Below, one piece after another: positions 44,408 through 54,425 of a DNA stretch of 64,000 nt; position 1 is the stretch's first letter; each line of letters opens with the position of its first letter. Source of the DNA: Bradyrhizobium lablabi. Lineage in GTDB: Bacteria > Pseudomonadota > Alphaproteobacteria > Rhizobiales > Xanthobacteraceae. Location: contig NZ_JAFCLN010000006.1 in NCBI RefSeq assembly GCF_018129385.1, forward strand, positions 1 to 64,000, read 5' to 3'. The notes below the pieces were generated by a model. That model was not told the origin of the DNA, made no database searches, and was given only the letters and a program-made list of their open reading frames with translations. The translations under genes were made by a program, and so were the position numbers.

Positions 44408-45082
44408 CTAAGCCCCGACCAGCGCCTTCGCCGGCAGCGCAGCCTGCACGACAAGACCGCGCGCGCGGGCGTCCATCACGCCGACGGCGCGGAGCGCCAG
44501 CAGCGTGACGGTCTGCACCGCATCGCGCAGCTTTGCGGGGTCTTCGATATTTTCAGGCGCGAGCGGACCGACGAGGGATTCATGCAGCGCCCCCAACAGC
44601 GCGGTGGCGGCGAGCGCGGTGTCCTGCGCCGGCAGATGGCCGGCGCGCACCGCGGCATCGATACGGGTTGCGATTTCGCTGGCGATCTCGCGCCGGCTCG
44701 CAATCCTGGAGGCGTTGACGTCGACATCGACGGGTTCGGCCAAAATGCCCCAGGCGAGTTTTCGCTGCGACAGCACATGCACCGCGACCGTCGTCACCGC
44801 CGCGGCCAGTGCCGAGGACGGCCCCGGCGCGGCATCCGCGGCGCGGCGGATTGCGGCGAGTTCATCGCGCGAGACGTCGGCGATCAATTCGGAAATCAGA
44901 TCGGCCTTGGAGGGGAAGTAGCGATAGACCGTGCCGGCCGCGACATTGGCACGAACCGCGACCGGGGCGATCTGCACCGCCGCCATGCCGCCTTCCGCTG
45001 CCGTATCGCGTGCCGCCGCCAGAATGGCGCTCCGCCGCGCGGCCAGCCGCTTTACCACCTGATGGGTCCGCCGATAGACCAT
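44408..45082 (-). CDS. TetR/AcrR-family repressor
   Basis: This 224-residue protein has an N-terminal TetR helix-turn-helix (RRSAILAAARDTAAEGGMAA, then ANVAAGTVYRYFPSKADLI) and an all-helical ligand domain. The start MVYRRTHQVV at 45082 is chosen for its family-like beginning; an in-frame start at 45157 adds a Gly/Lys-rich extension. The ligand and target are unknown. No transporter is divergent to it; the GT87 gene at 45248 is in the same direction upstream. Confidence 0.85.
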   Translation of the reverse strand: MVYRRTHQVVKRLAARRSAILAAARDTAAEGGMAAVQIAPVAVRANVAAGTVYRYFPSKADLISELIADVSRDELAAIRRAADAAPGPSSALAAAVTTVAVHVLSQRKLAWGILAEPVDVDVNASRIASRREIASEIATRIDAAVRAGHLPAQDTALAATALLGALHESLVGPLAPENIEDPAKLRDAVQTVTLLALRAVGVMDARARGLVVQAALPAKALVGA

Positions 45083-45247
45083 GGCGCGTTTCCCGTCCCC
45101 CGTGGCGCCTGGGCCGATCCAGCCCGCGCCCTTTGATTTTGAGCGATTGAGCGCCAATCGCCATCAAGAACTGAACAACTATTCAGGCCTCGTGGCAAGA
45201 CGGATTTGTGATGAGGGCATGACGATTTAGCAGGCCTGCGCGGGCGT

Positions 45248-46471
45248 TCAGGCTCCCGCAGGCGCCAGTGCCGGCACCGGCTCCCGCCGCCACCAGGAAC
45301 CCGCCCGGCGCAGGATGAGGCCGGCGACGATCAGGTTGATGAGGAACCCAACCGGGTAGCCGGTGAAGGTGAATGTCAGGAACAGGACCAGCGCGCAGGC
45401 GAAGGCCGGCATTTCGTAGGCAAGAAAGCCGTTCCTGAGTCCGATCCGCACGAGGAAGGCGACGGGGATTGCCAGCACCATCATGTCGTACATGAAGAGG
45501 TAGGGCGTGGTCAGCAGCGTGCCGACCGCGAGCGCGGCGGCTTTCAGCGTGTAGGGCACGCGGCTGCGCCACATCAACACCAGCACGGTGCCGACCGCGG
45601 CGGTCAACACCCACTGGAATCCCCAGGCGAGCGATTCGCTTCCGCCGAAGTAGCGCACGAGCGAGAAGATGCTTTGCAGCTTCCACCAGGTGGCCTTGCC
45701 CTCGGTGAGGAAGGCCTGCGAGAAGGTCGGCAGCCAGTGGAAAAATGCCTGCCAGCTTTCGGTGCCGAAGGCGAGCCACGACATGGCAGCGAGGACCACC
45801 GTCGTAACACCCGCCGAGATGAAGGCGCGCCACTGCGCGGCCGCGATCAGCACGAGCGGAAACAGCAGGCCATATTGCGGCTTGTAGGTGAGGAAGCCGA
45901 GGCACACGCCGGCGAGGATCGGACGCACCGGCAGCAGATAGAGCGTGCCGCCGATCAGCGCTGCGGTGAGAAAGCCGTTCTGTCCGACGAGGGTGTTGTT
46001 GAACACCATTGGGAACGCGAGCGCGAACATCCAGCCGAACGGACGGCCGATGATGCCGCGCATGACGAAGACATAGGGAATGATGCTCGCCACCATCCAG
46101 CCGATGAAGGCGGCCGCATAAGGCAGCATCGCCAGCAGCGCGGCGATGAACAGGAACGGCGGCGGATAGTGCCAGGCGAAATAGCCCGGGAAATCCTGGC
46201 CCAGCAGCGCGAGCTCGACCTGCTTCTGGATATCCCAGTCATAGGCCAGCGCCGGATGGCCATCGAGCACCAGCTTTCCTGCCGCCCATACATTGACGAA
46301 GTCGGTGGGGATGCCGAGCCCGCTCGCCTCCCAGATCCACATGCCCTGGACATAGGCGACCGGGAAATACGAGAGATTGATCACCAGCAGCGCAAAGCAG
46401 GCGTTGAACAGCGCCGGTGGAATGACGCTGTACTTTCGATCGGCGGTCGCCGCGGCGTGGGACGTGGCCAT
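45248..46471 (-). CDS. GT87/DUF2029-type integral membrane glycosyltransferase
   Basis: This 407-residue protein has about ten membrane spans. The first loop reads GIPTDFVNVWAAGKLVLDG, with the acidic residue in the first extracytoplasmic loop that is catalytic in GT-C enzymes. DIQKQVELALLG and WHYPPPFLFIAALLAMLPY follow, typical of the DUF2029 mannosyltransferase-like family. The start at 46471 has gagg 7-8 bp upstream. It probably transfers sugars from a polyprenol donor to an envelope acceptor. Confidence 0.87.
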   Translation of the reverse strand: MATSHAAATADRKYSVIPPALFNACFALLVINLSYFPVAYVQGMWIWEASGLGIPTDFVNVWAAGKLVLDGHPALAYDWDIQKQVELALLGQDFPGYFAWHYPPPFLFIAALLAMLPYAAAFIGWMVASIIPYVFVMRGIIGRPFGWMFALAFPMVFNNTLVGQNGFLTAALIGGTLYLLPVRPILAGVCLGFLTYKPQYGLLFPLVLIAAAQWRAFISAGVTTVVLAAMSWLAFGTESWQAFFHWLPTFSQAFLTEGKATWWKLQSIFSLVRYFGGSESLAWGFQWVLTAAVGTVLVLMWRSRVPYTLKAAALAVGTLLTTPYLFMYDMMVLAIPVAFLVRIGLRNGFLAYEMPAFACALVLFLTFTFTGYPVGFLINLIVAGLILRRAGSWWRREPVPALAPAGA

Positions 46472-46573
46472 GCAGGGTCCTCTGCGCAGCAAGAGATGCG
46501 CGTACAACCCAGCAATAGGCCGGACCGTCTTGAAGAATTGTTAAGGGTTTGCGCGCGGGCGGAACTTTGTGCG

Positions 46574-47779
46574 TCAATTCCCCGTCAGCAATTCGCCAAA
46601 GCGCTCCCAGGTCTTGCCGTTGAAGCGCATGAACTGCATCTGGTCGACCGGCACGTGATCGGTGGCCGACGTGTTGACCTTGATGCCGGGCAGCAGCATC
46701 GGCAATTCCAGATCCTTGATCGAATAGGCCTGCTTGAGAATGTTCTCGGTCGACAGGTCATCGCCGCAGGCTTTCAGCACGGCCTCCAGCGCCATCGCGC
46801 TGTTGTAGGCGTTGACGTAATTGGTGTCGTGCAGGTCGCCCTCGGGCACGTATTTCTTCATGAATTCCCGCCAGCCCTTGACGCCGGCATCGTTCGCCCA
46901 GGCCGGATCGTCCGGATCCTTCACGTAAGCGGTGGAGAGAATGCCGGTGCCGGCCTCGACGCCCGCGGGCTCCATCACCGTGGAAATCCACACCGCGACG
47001 TTGGACAGGAACGTCATCGGCCGCCAGCCGATCTCGAACGATTTGCGGATCGCCTGCGCCGCGAATTTCGGCGTCGCCGCGATCACGAACACGTCGGCGC
47101 CTGAGGCCTTCAACTTGACGATCTGGGAATCGATGGTCGGCTCCTGAATCTCGTAGGTCGCGCTGGTAACGACGGAATCGTATTTCTCGCCGAGCACATC
47201 CTTGAGCCCCAGCAGATAGTCGCGGCCGAAATCGTCGTTCTGCGAGATCACGGCAAACTTTGCATTGGGATTCTTCGCCAGCGCATGGCGCGCATAGAGC
47301 CGGGCTTCGTAGCGGAACGGCGCCTGCACGCCGACGGTCGCCTGCGGATATTGCGTGATGTCGGCGAATTTCGAAGCGCCGGAGGCGAGGAAAAGCTGCG
47401 GGATGTTCTTGCTTTGCAGATATTTTGCGATCGCCGTGTTGTGCGCGGTACCGATCGAGGAGAAGATCAGCGCGACCTCGTCGCTCTCCACCAGCCGCCG
47501 CGTCTGCTCCACCGTCTTCGGCGGCGCATAGCTGTCGTCGAGCGAGATCAGATTGACCTTGCGGCCGTTGATGCCGCCGCGCTCGTTGACCATCTTGAAG
47601 TATCCGACCTCGCCCTTGCCAAGCGCGCCGAACGCCGAGACCGGCCCGCTATAGGGCATGGTCTGGCCGATTTTGATTTCGGTAGCGGTGACGCCGCGCA
47701 TTTCGGCGGCGGAGGCGGTAGCGGAGAATGTTGCGATAGCAACAATGCTGACGGCAGCACTGTAGGTGAACGAACGCAT
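46574..47779 (-). CDS. ABC transporter substrate-binding protein, branched-chain amino acid type
   Basis: This 401-residue periplasmic protein has a Sec signal (AAVSIVAIATFSATASA), then a Peripla_BP_6 domain beginning GVTATEIKIGQTMPYSGPVS and containing YAPPKTVEQTRRLVESDEV. The start MRSFTYS at 47779 has ggagga upstream. It should bind an amino acid or an aromatic compound. No permease or ATPase gene is adjacent, so it is an orphan binding protein here. Confidence 0.9.
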   Translation of the reverse strand: MRSFTYSAAVSIVAIATFSATASAAEMRGVTATEIKIGQTMPYSGPVSAFGALGKGEVGYFKMVNERGGINGRKVNLISLDDSYAPPKTVEQTRRLVESDEVALIFSSIGTAHNTAIAKYLQSKNIPQLFLASGASKFADITQYPQATVGVQAPFRYEARLYARHALAKNPNAKFAVISQNDDFGRDYLLGLKDVLGEKYDSVVTSATYEIQEPTIDSQIVKLKASGADVFVIAATPKFAAQAIRKSFEIGWRPMTFLSNVAVWISTVMEPAGVEAGTGILSTAYVKDPDDPAWANDAGVKGWREFMKKYVPEGDLHDTNYVNAYNSAMALEAVLKACGDDLSTENILKQAYSIKDLELPMLLPGIKVNTSATDHVPVDQMQFMRFNGKTWERFGELLTGN

Positions 47780-48153
47780 GTTTTCCTCCCGGATTACCCG
47801 CAGATCAAATGGTGCGGTTGACCGCACTCGTTTCCGAACCCGGGATGCTGCCACAAGCGCGCGCTGGACGCCAATCGGAGCTTGGCGCCATGCACGATGT
47901 TAGATTGCAACACGCGCCCGAAAATCGGTAAACGCGAACTCAGAAGCGTTGACTTTCCCCGGCCATTCCCATCCTTTCTTCCTGAAATTGCGGGGCTAGG
48001 TTGGGACAATTAGTATTGCAGGTATTTTCGAGAGTTCTGCGCGACGCGCGCGGCCTCCATGACGAACCAGATATCGGTGAGCAGCCCGCTGCTCCGCAGA
48101 TCGGATGCGTCCGGCTGCACCAAACACGCTGACCTCAGAACAGAAAGTAGAGC
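47780..48153. other. Intergenic region with possible promoter of the lipase-like gene
   Basis: No gene is supported. TTGGGA at 48001-48006 and TATTTT at 48023-48028 with a 16-bp spacer could be a promoter for the gene starting at 48154. The left part should carry the promoter of the convergent-side, minus-strand binding-protein gene (47779). Confidence 0.4.
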
Positions 48154-50214
48154 ATGGCAACGGCCTTGAACGGAACGATTGTGGACGGCGGTAGCCAGTT
48201 TGCGGTTTCAATCAACAGCACAGACGGAACAACGATCGACCCGTCGCGCCCTACATGGCTGATCATCCACGGCTGGAACAGCAATCCGGATCGATTTGCG
48301 GACATGGTGAGCGCCATACAAGCTCAACGGCCCACAGACCAGATTCTGGTTCTGGATTGGCAGACCGCCGCCGACACGGGCGCATTGCATGTCAATCCGG
48401 GCGAGGCTGAGACGCGCATCCCTCTCGTTGCCAGCTGGGCGGCAGCAGCGTTGAGCGATGCCGGCTTCTCGGGCGCGAACCTGAACGAGATCGGCCATGA
48501 CTTTGGCAGCTCCATCGCGGGCGAGATCGCCGAATTGATCCCGGGCGGCGTCAACACCATCGTTGCGCTGGATCCGTATGCTGACATCCCCGGCAACAGC
48601 TACAATCCGGAAGGGCCGGACGGCGTCAATTTTGCGCAGTATTCCCAATACTCATGGGCGTTTCACGATTCCGACCCGCACACTCCCGGCAACATAGATG
48701 GACATGGGCTGGCAAGCCCGAGCACACCGGTCACGGCCGACGAAGCATATAGTGTCACCGGCAGCTATGACTTTGCCATTCCGGGTCTCTTCACGTCTCT
48801 TGCAGGCGCCCCCAGCAACATCGTAGGCCAGTACTTCAACCTCCAACGCCTGCTGGACCACCAACCTGTCTCGTGGCAACTAAATCAATTCAATGCCGAC
48901 GGCACTCAATTTACAGGCGCCGGATACGACGCGGTAATCGCTGCCACGGGCGGCGGCGTGTCTCCGCTATCGATTGCTTACGTAAATGCCGCGGCTTCCG
49001 TTTCAATCGACGACGTGACAGTCACTGAAAGTGACTCAAACACCTTGATCACCTTCACCATCACTCGATCCGGCGGCACGGCAGAATTCTATATCCGGTA
49101 CGCTTCGGCGGACGGCACTGCCACGGTGGCGGACGACGACTATTCCGGGTTTTCCGGCATGCTGCACTTCGATGCCAACGTCAATTCAATGACGGTCTCT
49201 TTCATCGTCGAAGGCGATCTCAAGATCGAGCCGAATGAGCACTTTTTCGTCAACATTTTTGATGCAACGAACGGCGCCTATATCAGCGACAGCCAGGGCA
49301 TAGGCACCATCGTAAGCGACGAAGTCAGCCGGGCAGCGAGCGACTTCAACGGCGATGGCAACAGTGACATCCTCTGGCGCAATGACGCCGGTACCCTCCA
49401 GACCTGGAATATGGACGGCGGCAATCTTCTCGGCGCCACCTCGCTGGGAACCGTCCCCTCGGCCTGGAAGGTCGCAGGCACCGGCGATTTCAACGGCGAT
49501 GGCAAGAGCGACATTCTCTGGCGCAACGACAGCATCGGTGTCGCTCAGATCTGGGACATGGACAACGCCAATGTTGCGGGCACCCATTCGTTCGTGGCGA
49601 TCCCCGCGGAATGGAAGATCCTCGACACCGGCGATTTCAACGGCGATGGGACAAGCGACATCCTCTGGCGCAACGACAGCTCCGGCGTGGCCCAGATCTG
49701 GGACATGGACAATGGCGAGATCCTGAGCGCACAGTCGCTCGGCGTCATACCCGCAGTCTGGAAGTTCGCCAGCACGGGCGACTTCAATGGCGACCACAAG
49801 ACAGACCTCTTGTGGCGCAACGACAGCTCCGGCGTGGTGCAGCTCTGGGACATGGATAACGGCAATATCCTAAGCGCGCAGTCGCTGGGAGTCATTCCGG
49901 CGGCCTGGAAGATCGCCGGCACCGGCGACTTCGATGGCGACGGCAAGACCGACCTGTTGTGGCGGAACGACTCCGGTGTAACGCAGCTCTGGAACATGGA
50001 CAACGGCACGATCGGAATCACCCGCTCGCTCGGGACAATCCCTTCCAACTGGCAAATCGCCGACGTTGCAGACTTCAACGGCGACAGCAAGGCCGACATT
50101 CTCTGGCGCAACGACAGCAACGGCACCACCCAGATCTGGGAGATGAACGACGGAGCGATAACCAGCGCCCAGTCGCTCGGCGTGGTGCCGGACAACTGGC
50201 ACATTCTCACCTAG
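48154..50214 (+). CDS. Lipase-like exoprotein: pancreatic-lipase-type head, Calx-beta, six FG-GAP units
   Basis: This 686-residue protein has a pancreatic-lipase-type alpha/beta head (1-275), a Calx-beta domain (281-388) and six FG-GAP/VCBS units of 48-49 residues (397-686). In the head, LIIHGW (His39-Gly40) is the oxyanion turn and LDPYAD (Asp140) matches the catalytic Asp. However, the nucleophile elbow reads IGHDFGSS with Asp116 where lipases have Ser, like the epoxide-hydrolase/haloalkane-dehalogenase motif GHDxG. It has no N-terminal signal. The end, NWHILT, is shared with the next protein. It may be an inactive or altered lipase. Confidence 0.8.
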   Translation: MATALNGTIVDGGSQFAVSINSTDGTTIDPSRPTWLIIHGWNSNPDRFADMVSAIQAQRPTDQILVLDWQTAADTGALHVNPGEAETRIPLVASWAAAALSDAGFSGANLNEIGHDFGSSIAGEIAELIPGGVNTIVALDPYADIPGNSYNPEGPDGVNFAQYSQYSWAFHDSDPHTPGNIDGHGLASPSTPVTADEAYSVTGSYDFAIPGLFTSLAGAPSNIVGQYFNLQRLLDHQPVSWQLNQFNADGTQFTGAGYDAVIAATGGGVSPLSIAYVNAAASVSIDDVTVTESDSNTLITFTITRSGGTAEFYIRYASADGTATVADDDYSGFSGMLHFDANVNSMTVSFIVEGDLKIEPNEHFFVNIFDATNGAYISDSQGIGTIVSDEVSRAASDFNGDGNSDILWRNDAGTLQTWNMDGGNLLGATSLGTVPSAWKVAGTGDFNGDGKSDILWRNDSIGVAQIWDMDNANVAGTHSFVAIPAEWKILDTGDFNGDGTSDILWRNDSSGVAQIWDMDNGEILSAQSLGVIPAVWKFASTGDFNGDHKTDLLWRNDSSGVVQLWDMDNGNILSAQSLGVIPAAWKIAGTGDFDGDGKTDLLWRNDSGVTQLWNMDNGTIGITRSLGTIPSNWQIADVADFNGDSKADILWRNDSNGTTQIWEMNDGAITSAQSLGVVPDNWHILT
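49342..50214 (+). repeat. Six FG-GAP coding repeats (144/147-bp period)
   Basis: Units start with gacttcaac-type sequence at 49342, 49486, 49633, 49780, 49927 and 50071, with spacing 144, 147, 147, 147, 144. Each encodes DFNGDGKSDILWRNDS-like residues with a Ca2+-loop pattern DxNxDGxxD, then W-x-MD. The last unit ends at the stop. These should fold as blades of a beta-propeller. Confidence 0.88.
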
Positions 50215-50331
50215 CTGACACGCATGGCCAAACCACATGACGATCGTTGTCGCGTGGCCGACCCGAATGTTTTATCAGCGCCGATCAAGTTCAAAATTGT
50301 TCACTTAGCGACTGCGTCGTGAGGGAATGAA

Positions 50332-53300
50332 ATGGCAGCTTGGACGACAATAGGCAGAAAACCTCTCGACTGGGCCGAGAGCTTCAATGAAAGCCTTGCG
50401 CTCGATACCAGCGCGCTTCAGGCCGCACGCCTGTCTACCCAAGGCTCCGCCACTGACATCAGCGGCAGCATCCCTGTTGCGGGCATACAGTTCGATGGCG
50501 TGAGCCTCGAATATGCTGACGAAGGGCCGTCGACTGTCGTCGTCACATCGGCAAGCGGGCAGATCGTCAACAACGCCCTCAGCAACAACGGTGTTGCATT
50601 CGATGGGGAGCCTGCCGCCGCGAACGGCCAGTTCGACATCGTCATCAACTACACCGGCGATCCCGCCTATGCCTCGTATTTTCAGGCCGCGGCGGCGCGA
50701 TGGTCGCAAATCATCACCGCCGACATTCCGGACTCGGTGTTCAGCGACGGGAGGGCGGTCGACGATATCCTGATCGACGCCGAGGTGGGCTTCATCGATG
50801 GAGCAGGAAGCAACGGCCGCAACATTCTCGGTCAGGCCGGGCCTGACTATGTGCGCTTGCCGTCCTATCTGCCGATCCACGGCATCATGAGGTTCGACAG
50901 CTACGACCTCTCCTTCATGGTGAGTCAGGGCATCCTCGACGAAGTCATCATGCACGAGATGGGCCATGTGCTGGGTATCGGCACGATCTGGTCGGCCAGG
51001 GGCCTGCTGATCGGCGACGCCAGCTACTACGGATTCCTCGGCGCCAATGCATTGGCCGAATACAGGGCCATGAGCGGCAACCTTTCGGCGACATCGGTGC
51101 CGGTGCAGCCGGGCAACGTCGGCGGCAGCTCGGGGTCGCACTGGTCCGAGAGCCTTTTCCAGAACGAATTGATGACGCCTGCGACAGGGCCCGGCACCGT
51201 GATGCCGCTCAGCCGGCTCACCATCGCCTCGCTCGCCGACCTCGGCTACACGGTCAATCTGAATGCGGCCGATCCCTATGCGTTTCCCGGCGGAACGGGC
51301 GCCGGCCTGGTCTCGATCAACGACGTTTCGATTTCCGAAGGCAACAGCGGCACGCAGGTCGCGACCTTCACCGTCACGCGCACCGGCGGCAGCGCGGCGT
51401 TCGCCGTCAACTACGCGACGGGCGACGGGACGGCATTGGCGGGATCCGACTATGTCAGCAAAATGGGCACGCTGACATTCGGCGCCGGTGTCAACAGCCA
51501 GACGATCTCCGTCATCATCAACGGCGACGTGACGGCCGAAGCCACAGAGAATTTTTTCATCAATCTTTACGGAGCCACCAACGGCGCGGCTATCGCCGAT
51601 AGCCAGGGCGTCGGCACCATCTTCAATGACGATATCGGCCCGGGCTCGATTTCCATCAGCGACGTGACGATCGTTGAAGGCAACAACGGCATCCAGCTCG
51701 CGACCTTCACGGTGACCCGCGCCGGCGGCACCACTGCCTTCTCCGTGAATTATGCGACCGCCAACAACACGGCGGTGGGCGGCAGCGACTATGCCGCAAT
51801 GTCAGGCACGCTCAACTTCGCGGCAGGCGTCGACTCGCAGACCATAACGGTTGTCGTCAACAGCGACGTATTGATCGAGAACAACGAATCGTTCTTCGTC
51901 AACCTGTCGGGAGCGACCAACAACACCGTCATTACCGACAGCCAAGGCGTCGGCACCATCCTCAACGACGATAACGGCCCGGGCTCGGTCTCGATCGACG
52001 ATGTCACCATCACGGAAGGCGATAGCGGCGCGCGGATTGCGACCTTCACGGTCACCCGCACCGGCGGCGAATCGGCGTTCTCAGCCAACTTTGCTACCGC
52101 CGACGCCTCCGCCAACGCGGGCAGCGACTATGTCGCGACGTCGGGCACGCTCAACTTCGGCGATGGAGAGAACTCCAAAGCCATTTCGGTCACGATCAAT
52201 GGCGATCCGAATCTCGAGAGCAACGAAGCATTTTTCGTGAACCTGTCGGGCGCCACCGCCGGCGCCACGATTACCGATGGGCAGGGGCGCGGCACTATCG
52301 TCAATGACGACGTCAGCAATCCGTTGCCGGATGATTATGCTGATAGCTTCGCGGACCTGACGGCACCGTTCGGGCAAGTCAGCTTTGGCGGCACCGCCAC
52401 AGGCAATCTTGAGAACGCGGGCGACCGCGACTGGTTCCGGCTTACGGTAGGTCCCAGCCAGATTACAACGGTCGAACTGCAAGGCGTAGATTCTGGGCAG
52501 GGGACTTTGGTCGACCCATATCTCTACGTCTACAATGGCGCAGGAGCCCTGTTGTACGAGTTGGATAATCTAGCACGCGGCCTTGATGCACTGGCCGTAT
52601 TCATTTCCCCGGACAGCGCCAGCAACACATACTATCTCGCAGCAGCAGCCTTTCACGATGGCTACGCAGGAACATATCGACTCAATGTGATTTCCGGACT
52701 CCCGGATCTCGACGATATGCCCGATAGTTTTGCGGACAAGTCACGCAACTTTGGCGGAGCCGTTGTCGGCGGATTGAGCAGCGGCATCTTGGAAACAGCA
52801 GGCGACCGCGATTGGTTCGCTGTTAATCTCACAGCGGGCGTGAACTACAATCTTGAACTGACCGGGGTGAGCGATCTAGGAACGCTGCCAGATCCTTATT
52901 TGCGCCTCTACGATCCCGCCGGTGCCCTCATTACCGAAAACAACGACATCGATCCCGGTGTCAATCCCGACTCGCTGCTGGTTTTCCGGCCGACGGTGAC
53001 TGGCACTTATTATCTCGAAGCTAGCGGCCGTAATGATGACATTGGTGGCATAGCTGGCGGGACATACTACCTGCGTGCGACTGTCGCCCCAAGCACGGGA
53101 TCGCCCGTCCCGATCCATGACTTCAACGGTGACGGCAAGAGTGACATCCTCTGGCGCAATGACGCCGGTACACTCCAGATCTGGGGCATGGACGGCGGCA
53201 ATATTCTCAGCGCCAATTCCCTGGGAACGGTGCCCTCGGCCTGGAAGGTCGCCGGCACCGGGGATTTCAACGGTGACGGCAAGAGCGACATTCTCTGGCG

Positions 53301-53991
53301 CAACGACAGCACCGGTATCGCGCAGATCTGGAACATGGACGACGGCAACATCCTGAGCGCGCAATCGCTCGGGGTGATTCCCGCGGTCTGGAAGATCGTC
53401 GACACCGGCGATTTCAATGGTGACGGCAAGAGCGACGTTCTCTGGCAGAACGAGAGCTCCGGTGTCGCTCAGATCTGGGACATGGACAACGGCAACATCC
53501 TGAGCGCGCAATCGCTTGGGGTCATTCCCGCGGTCTGGAAATTCGCCGGCAGCGGCGACTTCAATGGCGACCACAAGACCGACCTGTTGTGGCGCAACGA
53601 CAGTTCAGGCGTGGTCCAGCTCTGGGACATGGACGACGGTAACATCCTGAGCGCCCAATCGCTCGGAGTCATCCCTGCCGCCTGGAAGATCGGCGGCATC
53701 GGCGACTTCAATGGCGACAGCAAATCAGACCTCTTGTGGCGCAACGACTCAGGTGCGGCTCAGATCTGGAACATGGATAACGGCAATATCCAGGGTACCC
53801 GATCGCTCGGGACAATTCCGTCCAGTTGGCAAATCGCCGATGTCGTGGACTTCACCGGCAATGGCACGGCCGACATTCTCTGGCGAAACGACAGTTCAGG
53901 CGCGGCTCAAATCTGGGAGATGGACAACGGAACCATTCTCAACGCCAACTCGCTCGGAGTAGTGCCGGATAATTGGCACATCCTTACGTAG
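50332..53991 (+). CDS. M8 leishmanolysin-like protease exoprotein with Calx-beta, PPC and FG-GAP domains
   Basis: This 1219-residue protein has a metalloprotease head (about 90-315) with HEMGH at 208-212, a third His at 270 in SHWSE and a Met-turn in ELMTP (Met281). This HExxH ... HW ... ELM layout is that of leishmanolysin (M8). Three Calx-beta domains follow (323-660), then two PPC domains (666-789, 790-921), then six FG-GAP units (930-1219). There is no N-terminal signal, so export is probably by a C-terminal route. It starts at ATG 50332 with gaggga upstream, 118 bp after the preceding stop. Confidence 0.85.
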   Translation: MAAWTTIGRKPLDWAESFNESLALDTSALQAARLSTQGSATDISGSIPVAGIQFDGVSLEYADEGPSTVVVTSASGQIVNNALSNNGVAFDGEPAAANGQFDIVINYTGDPAYASYFQAAAARWSQIITADIPDSVFSDGRAVDDILIDAEVGFIDGAGSNGRNILGQAGPDYVRLPSYLPIHGIMRFDSYDLSFMVSQGILDEVIMHEMGHVLGIGTIWSARGLLIGDASYYGFLGANALAEYRAMSGNLSATSVPVQPGNVGGSSGSHWSESLFQNELMTPATGPGTVMPLSRLTIASLADLGYTVNLNAADPYAFPGGTGAGLVSINDVSISEGNSGTQVATFTVTRTGGSAAFAVNYATGDGTALAGSDYVSKMGTLTFGAGVNSQTISVIINGDVTAEATENFFINLYGATNGAAIADSQGVGTIFNDDIGPGSISISDVTIVEGNNGIQLATFTVTRAGGTTAFSVNYATANNTAVGGSDYAAMSGTLNFAAGVDSQTITVVVNSDVLIENNESFFVNLSGATNNTVITDSQGVGTILNDDNGPGSVSIDDVTITEGDSGARIATFTVTRTGGESAFSANFATADASANAGSDYVATSGTLNFGDGENSKAISVTINGDPNLESNEAFFVNLSGATAGATITDGQGRGTIVNDDVSNPLPDDYADSFADLTAPFGQVSFGGTATGNLENAGDRDWFRLTVGPSQITTVELQGVDSGQGTLVDPYLYVYNGAGALLYELDNLARGLDALAVFISPDSASNTYYLAAAAFHDGYAGTYRLNVISGLPDLDDMPDSFADKSRNFGGAVVGGLSSGILETAGDRDWFAVNLTAGVNYNLELTGVSDLGTLPDPYLRLYDPAGALITENNDIDPGVNPDSLLVFRPTVTGTYYLEASGRNDDIGGIAGGTYYLRATVAPSTGSPVPIHDFNGDGKSDILWRNDAGTLQIWGMDGGNILSANSLGTVPSAWKVAGTGDFNGDGKSDILWRNDSTGIAQIWNMDDGNILSAQSLGVIPAVWKIVDTGDFNGDGKSDVLWQNESSGVAQIWDMDNGNILSAQSLGVIPAVWKFAGSGDFNGDHKTDLLWRNDSSGVVQLWDMDDGNILSAQSLGVIPAAWKIGGIGDFNGDSKSDLLWRNDSGAAQIWNMDNGNIQGTRSLGTIPSSWQIADVVDFTGNGTADILWRNDSSGAAQIWEMDNGTILNANSLGVVPDNWHILT
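51301..52312 (+). repeat. Three Calx-beta coding repeats (339-bp period)
   Basis: The SIxDVxIxEG strand is encoded at about 51316, 51655 and 51994, an exact period of 339 bp (113 residues). Each unit holds the NSGTQVATFTVTRTGG-like strand, ANY-ATxDGT and the ending QGVGTIxNDD. Calx-beta domains bind Ca2+ in their best known members. Confidence 0.88.
53119..53991 (+). repeat. Six FG-GAP coding repeats (144/147-bp period), second copy
   Basis: Units start at 53119, 53263, 53410, 53557, 53704 and 53848, with spacing 144, 147, 147, 147, 144, the same series as in the gene at 48154. DNA identity to 49342-50214 is visibly high over many stretches, for example tgacatcctctggcgcaatg at both first units. 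Confidence 0.88.
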
Positions 53992-54425
53992 CCGCCCGAG
54001 CGGTCGGGCTGGCTTTTGAACACTGGTATCTGGGCCTCTTCGCCTAATTGACGTTCACCTAGTCGCATTATCGCGCATCTGCGCGGCACTCGGTCAATGC
54101 CACCTCGTGGAGGCGCCCCGCCGATACAAGAGATTGAACGTGCCGCGTCGGGTTGATTTAAGGTTGAGCTACTCCGCCGAAAATCCCGTTGACTCGCTTG
54201 CTTGTTATCGTTCTTACTTTCTGGGAATTTTAGGCAATGGGCTTGGGGCTCATTCATACAACGACGGTTTCGAACGGCAGGGAAAGCTGCGCCTGGGTCC
54301 GGCGCGATCCAGTTCGGCGGCTACGTCTGCATTCCTGGTCGGTGTGCGTCCTCGGGGAATTATCCCCGAGCTGGCAAGGGCAGCATTTGGGCCGGCAGGC
54401 CAATTGACTTTGTTTGGAGGCATTG
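53992..54425. other. Gene-free region upstream of the M10 gene
   Basis: No gene is supported over 434 bp. A TTGACT at 54189-54194 could be a -35 element, but the best -10 at the right spacing is poor. A ggagg at 54416-54420 is the ribosome binding site of the next gene. Short reading frames in this stretch have no family features. Confidence 0.45.

Noticed and set aside
45674..47104. 476-codon plus-strand open frame
   Set aside because: It is antisense to the GT87 protein and the amino-acid binding protein, both of which show signal or membrane segments and family motifs.
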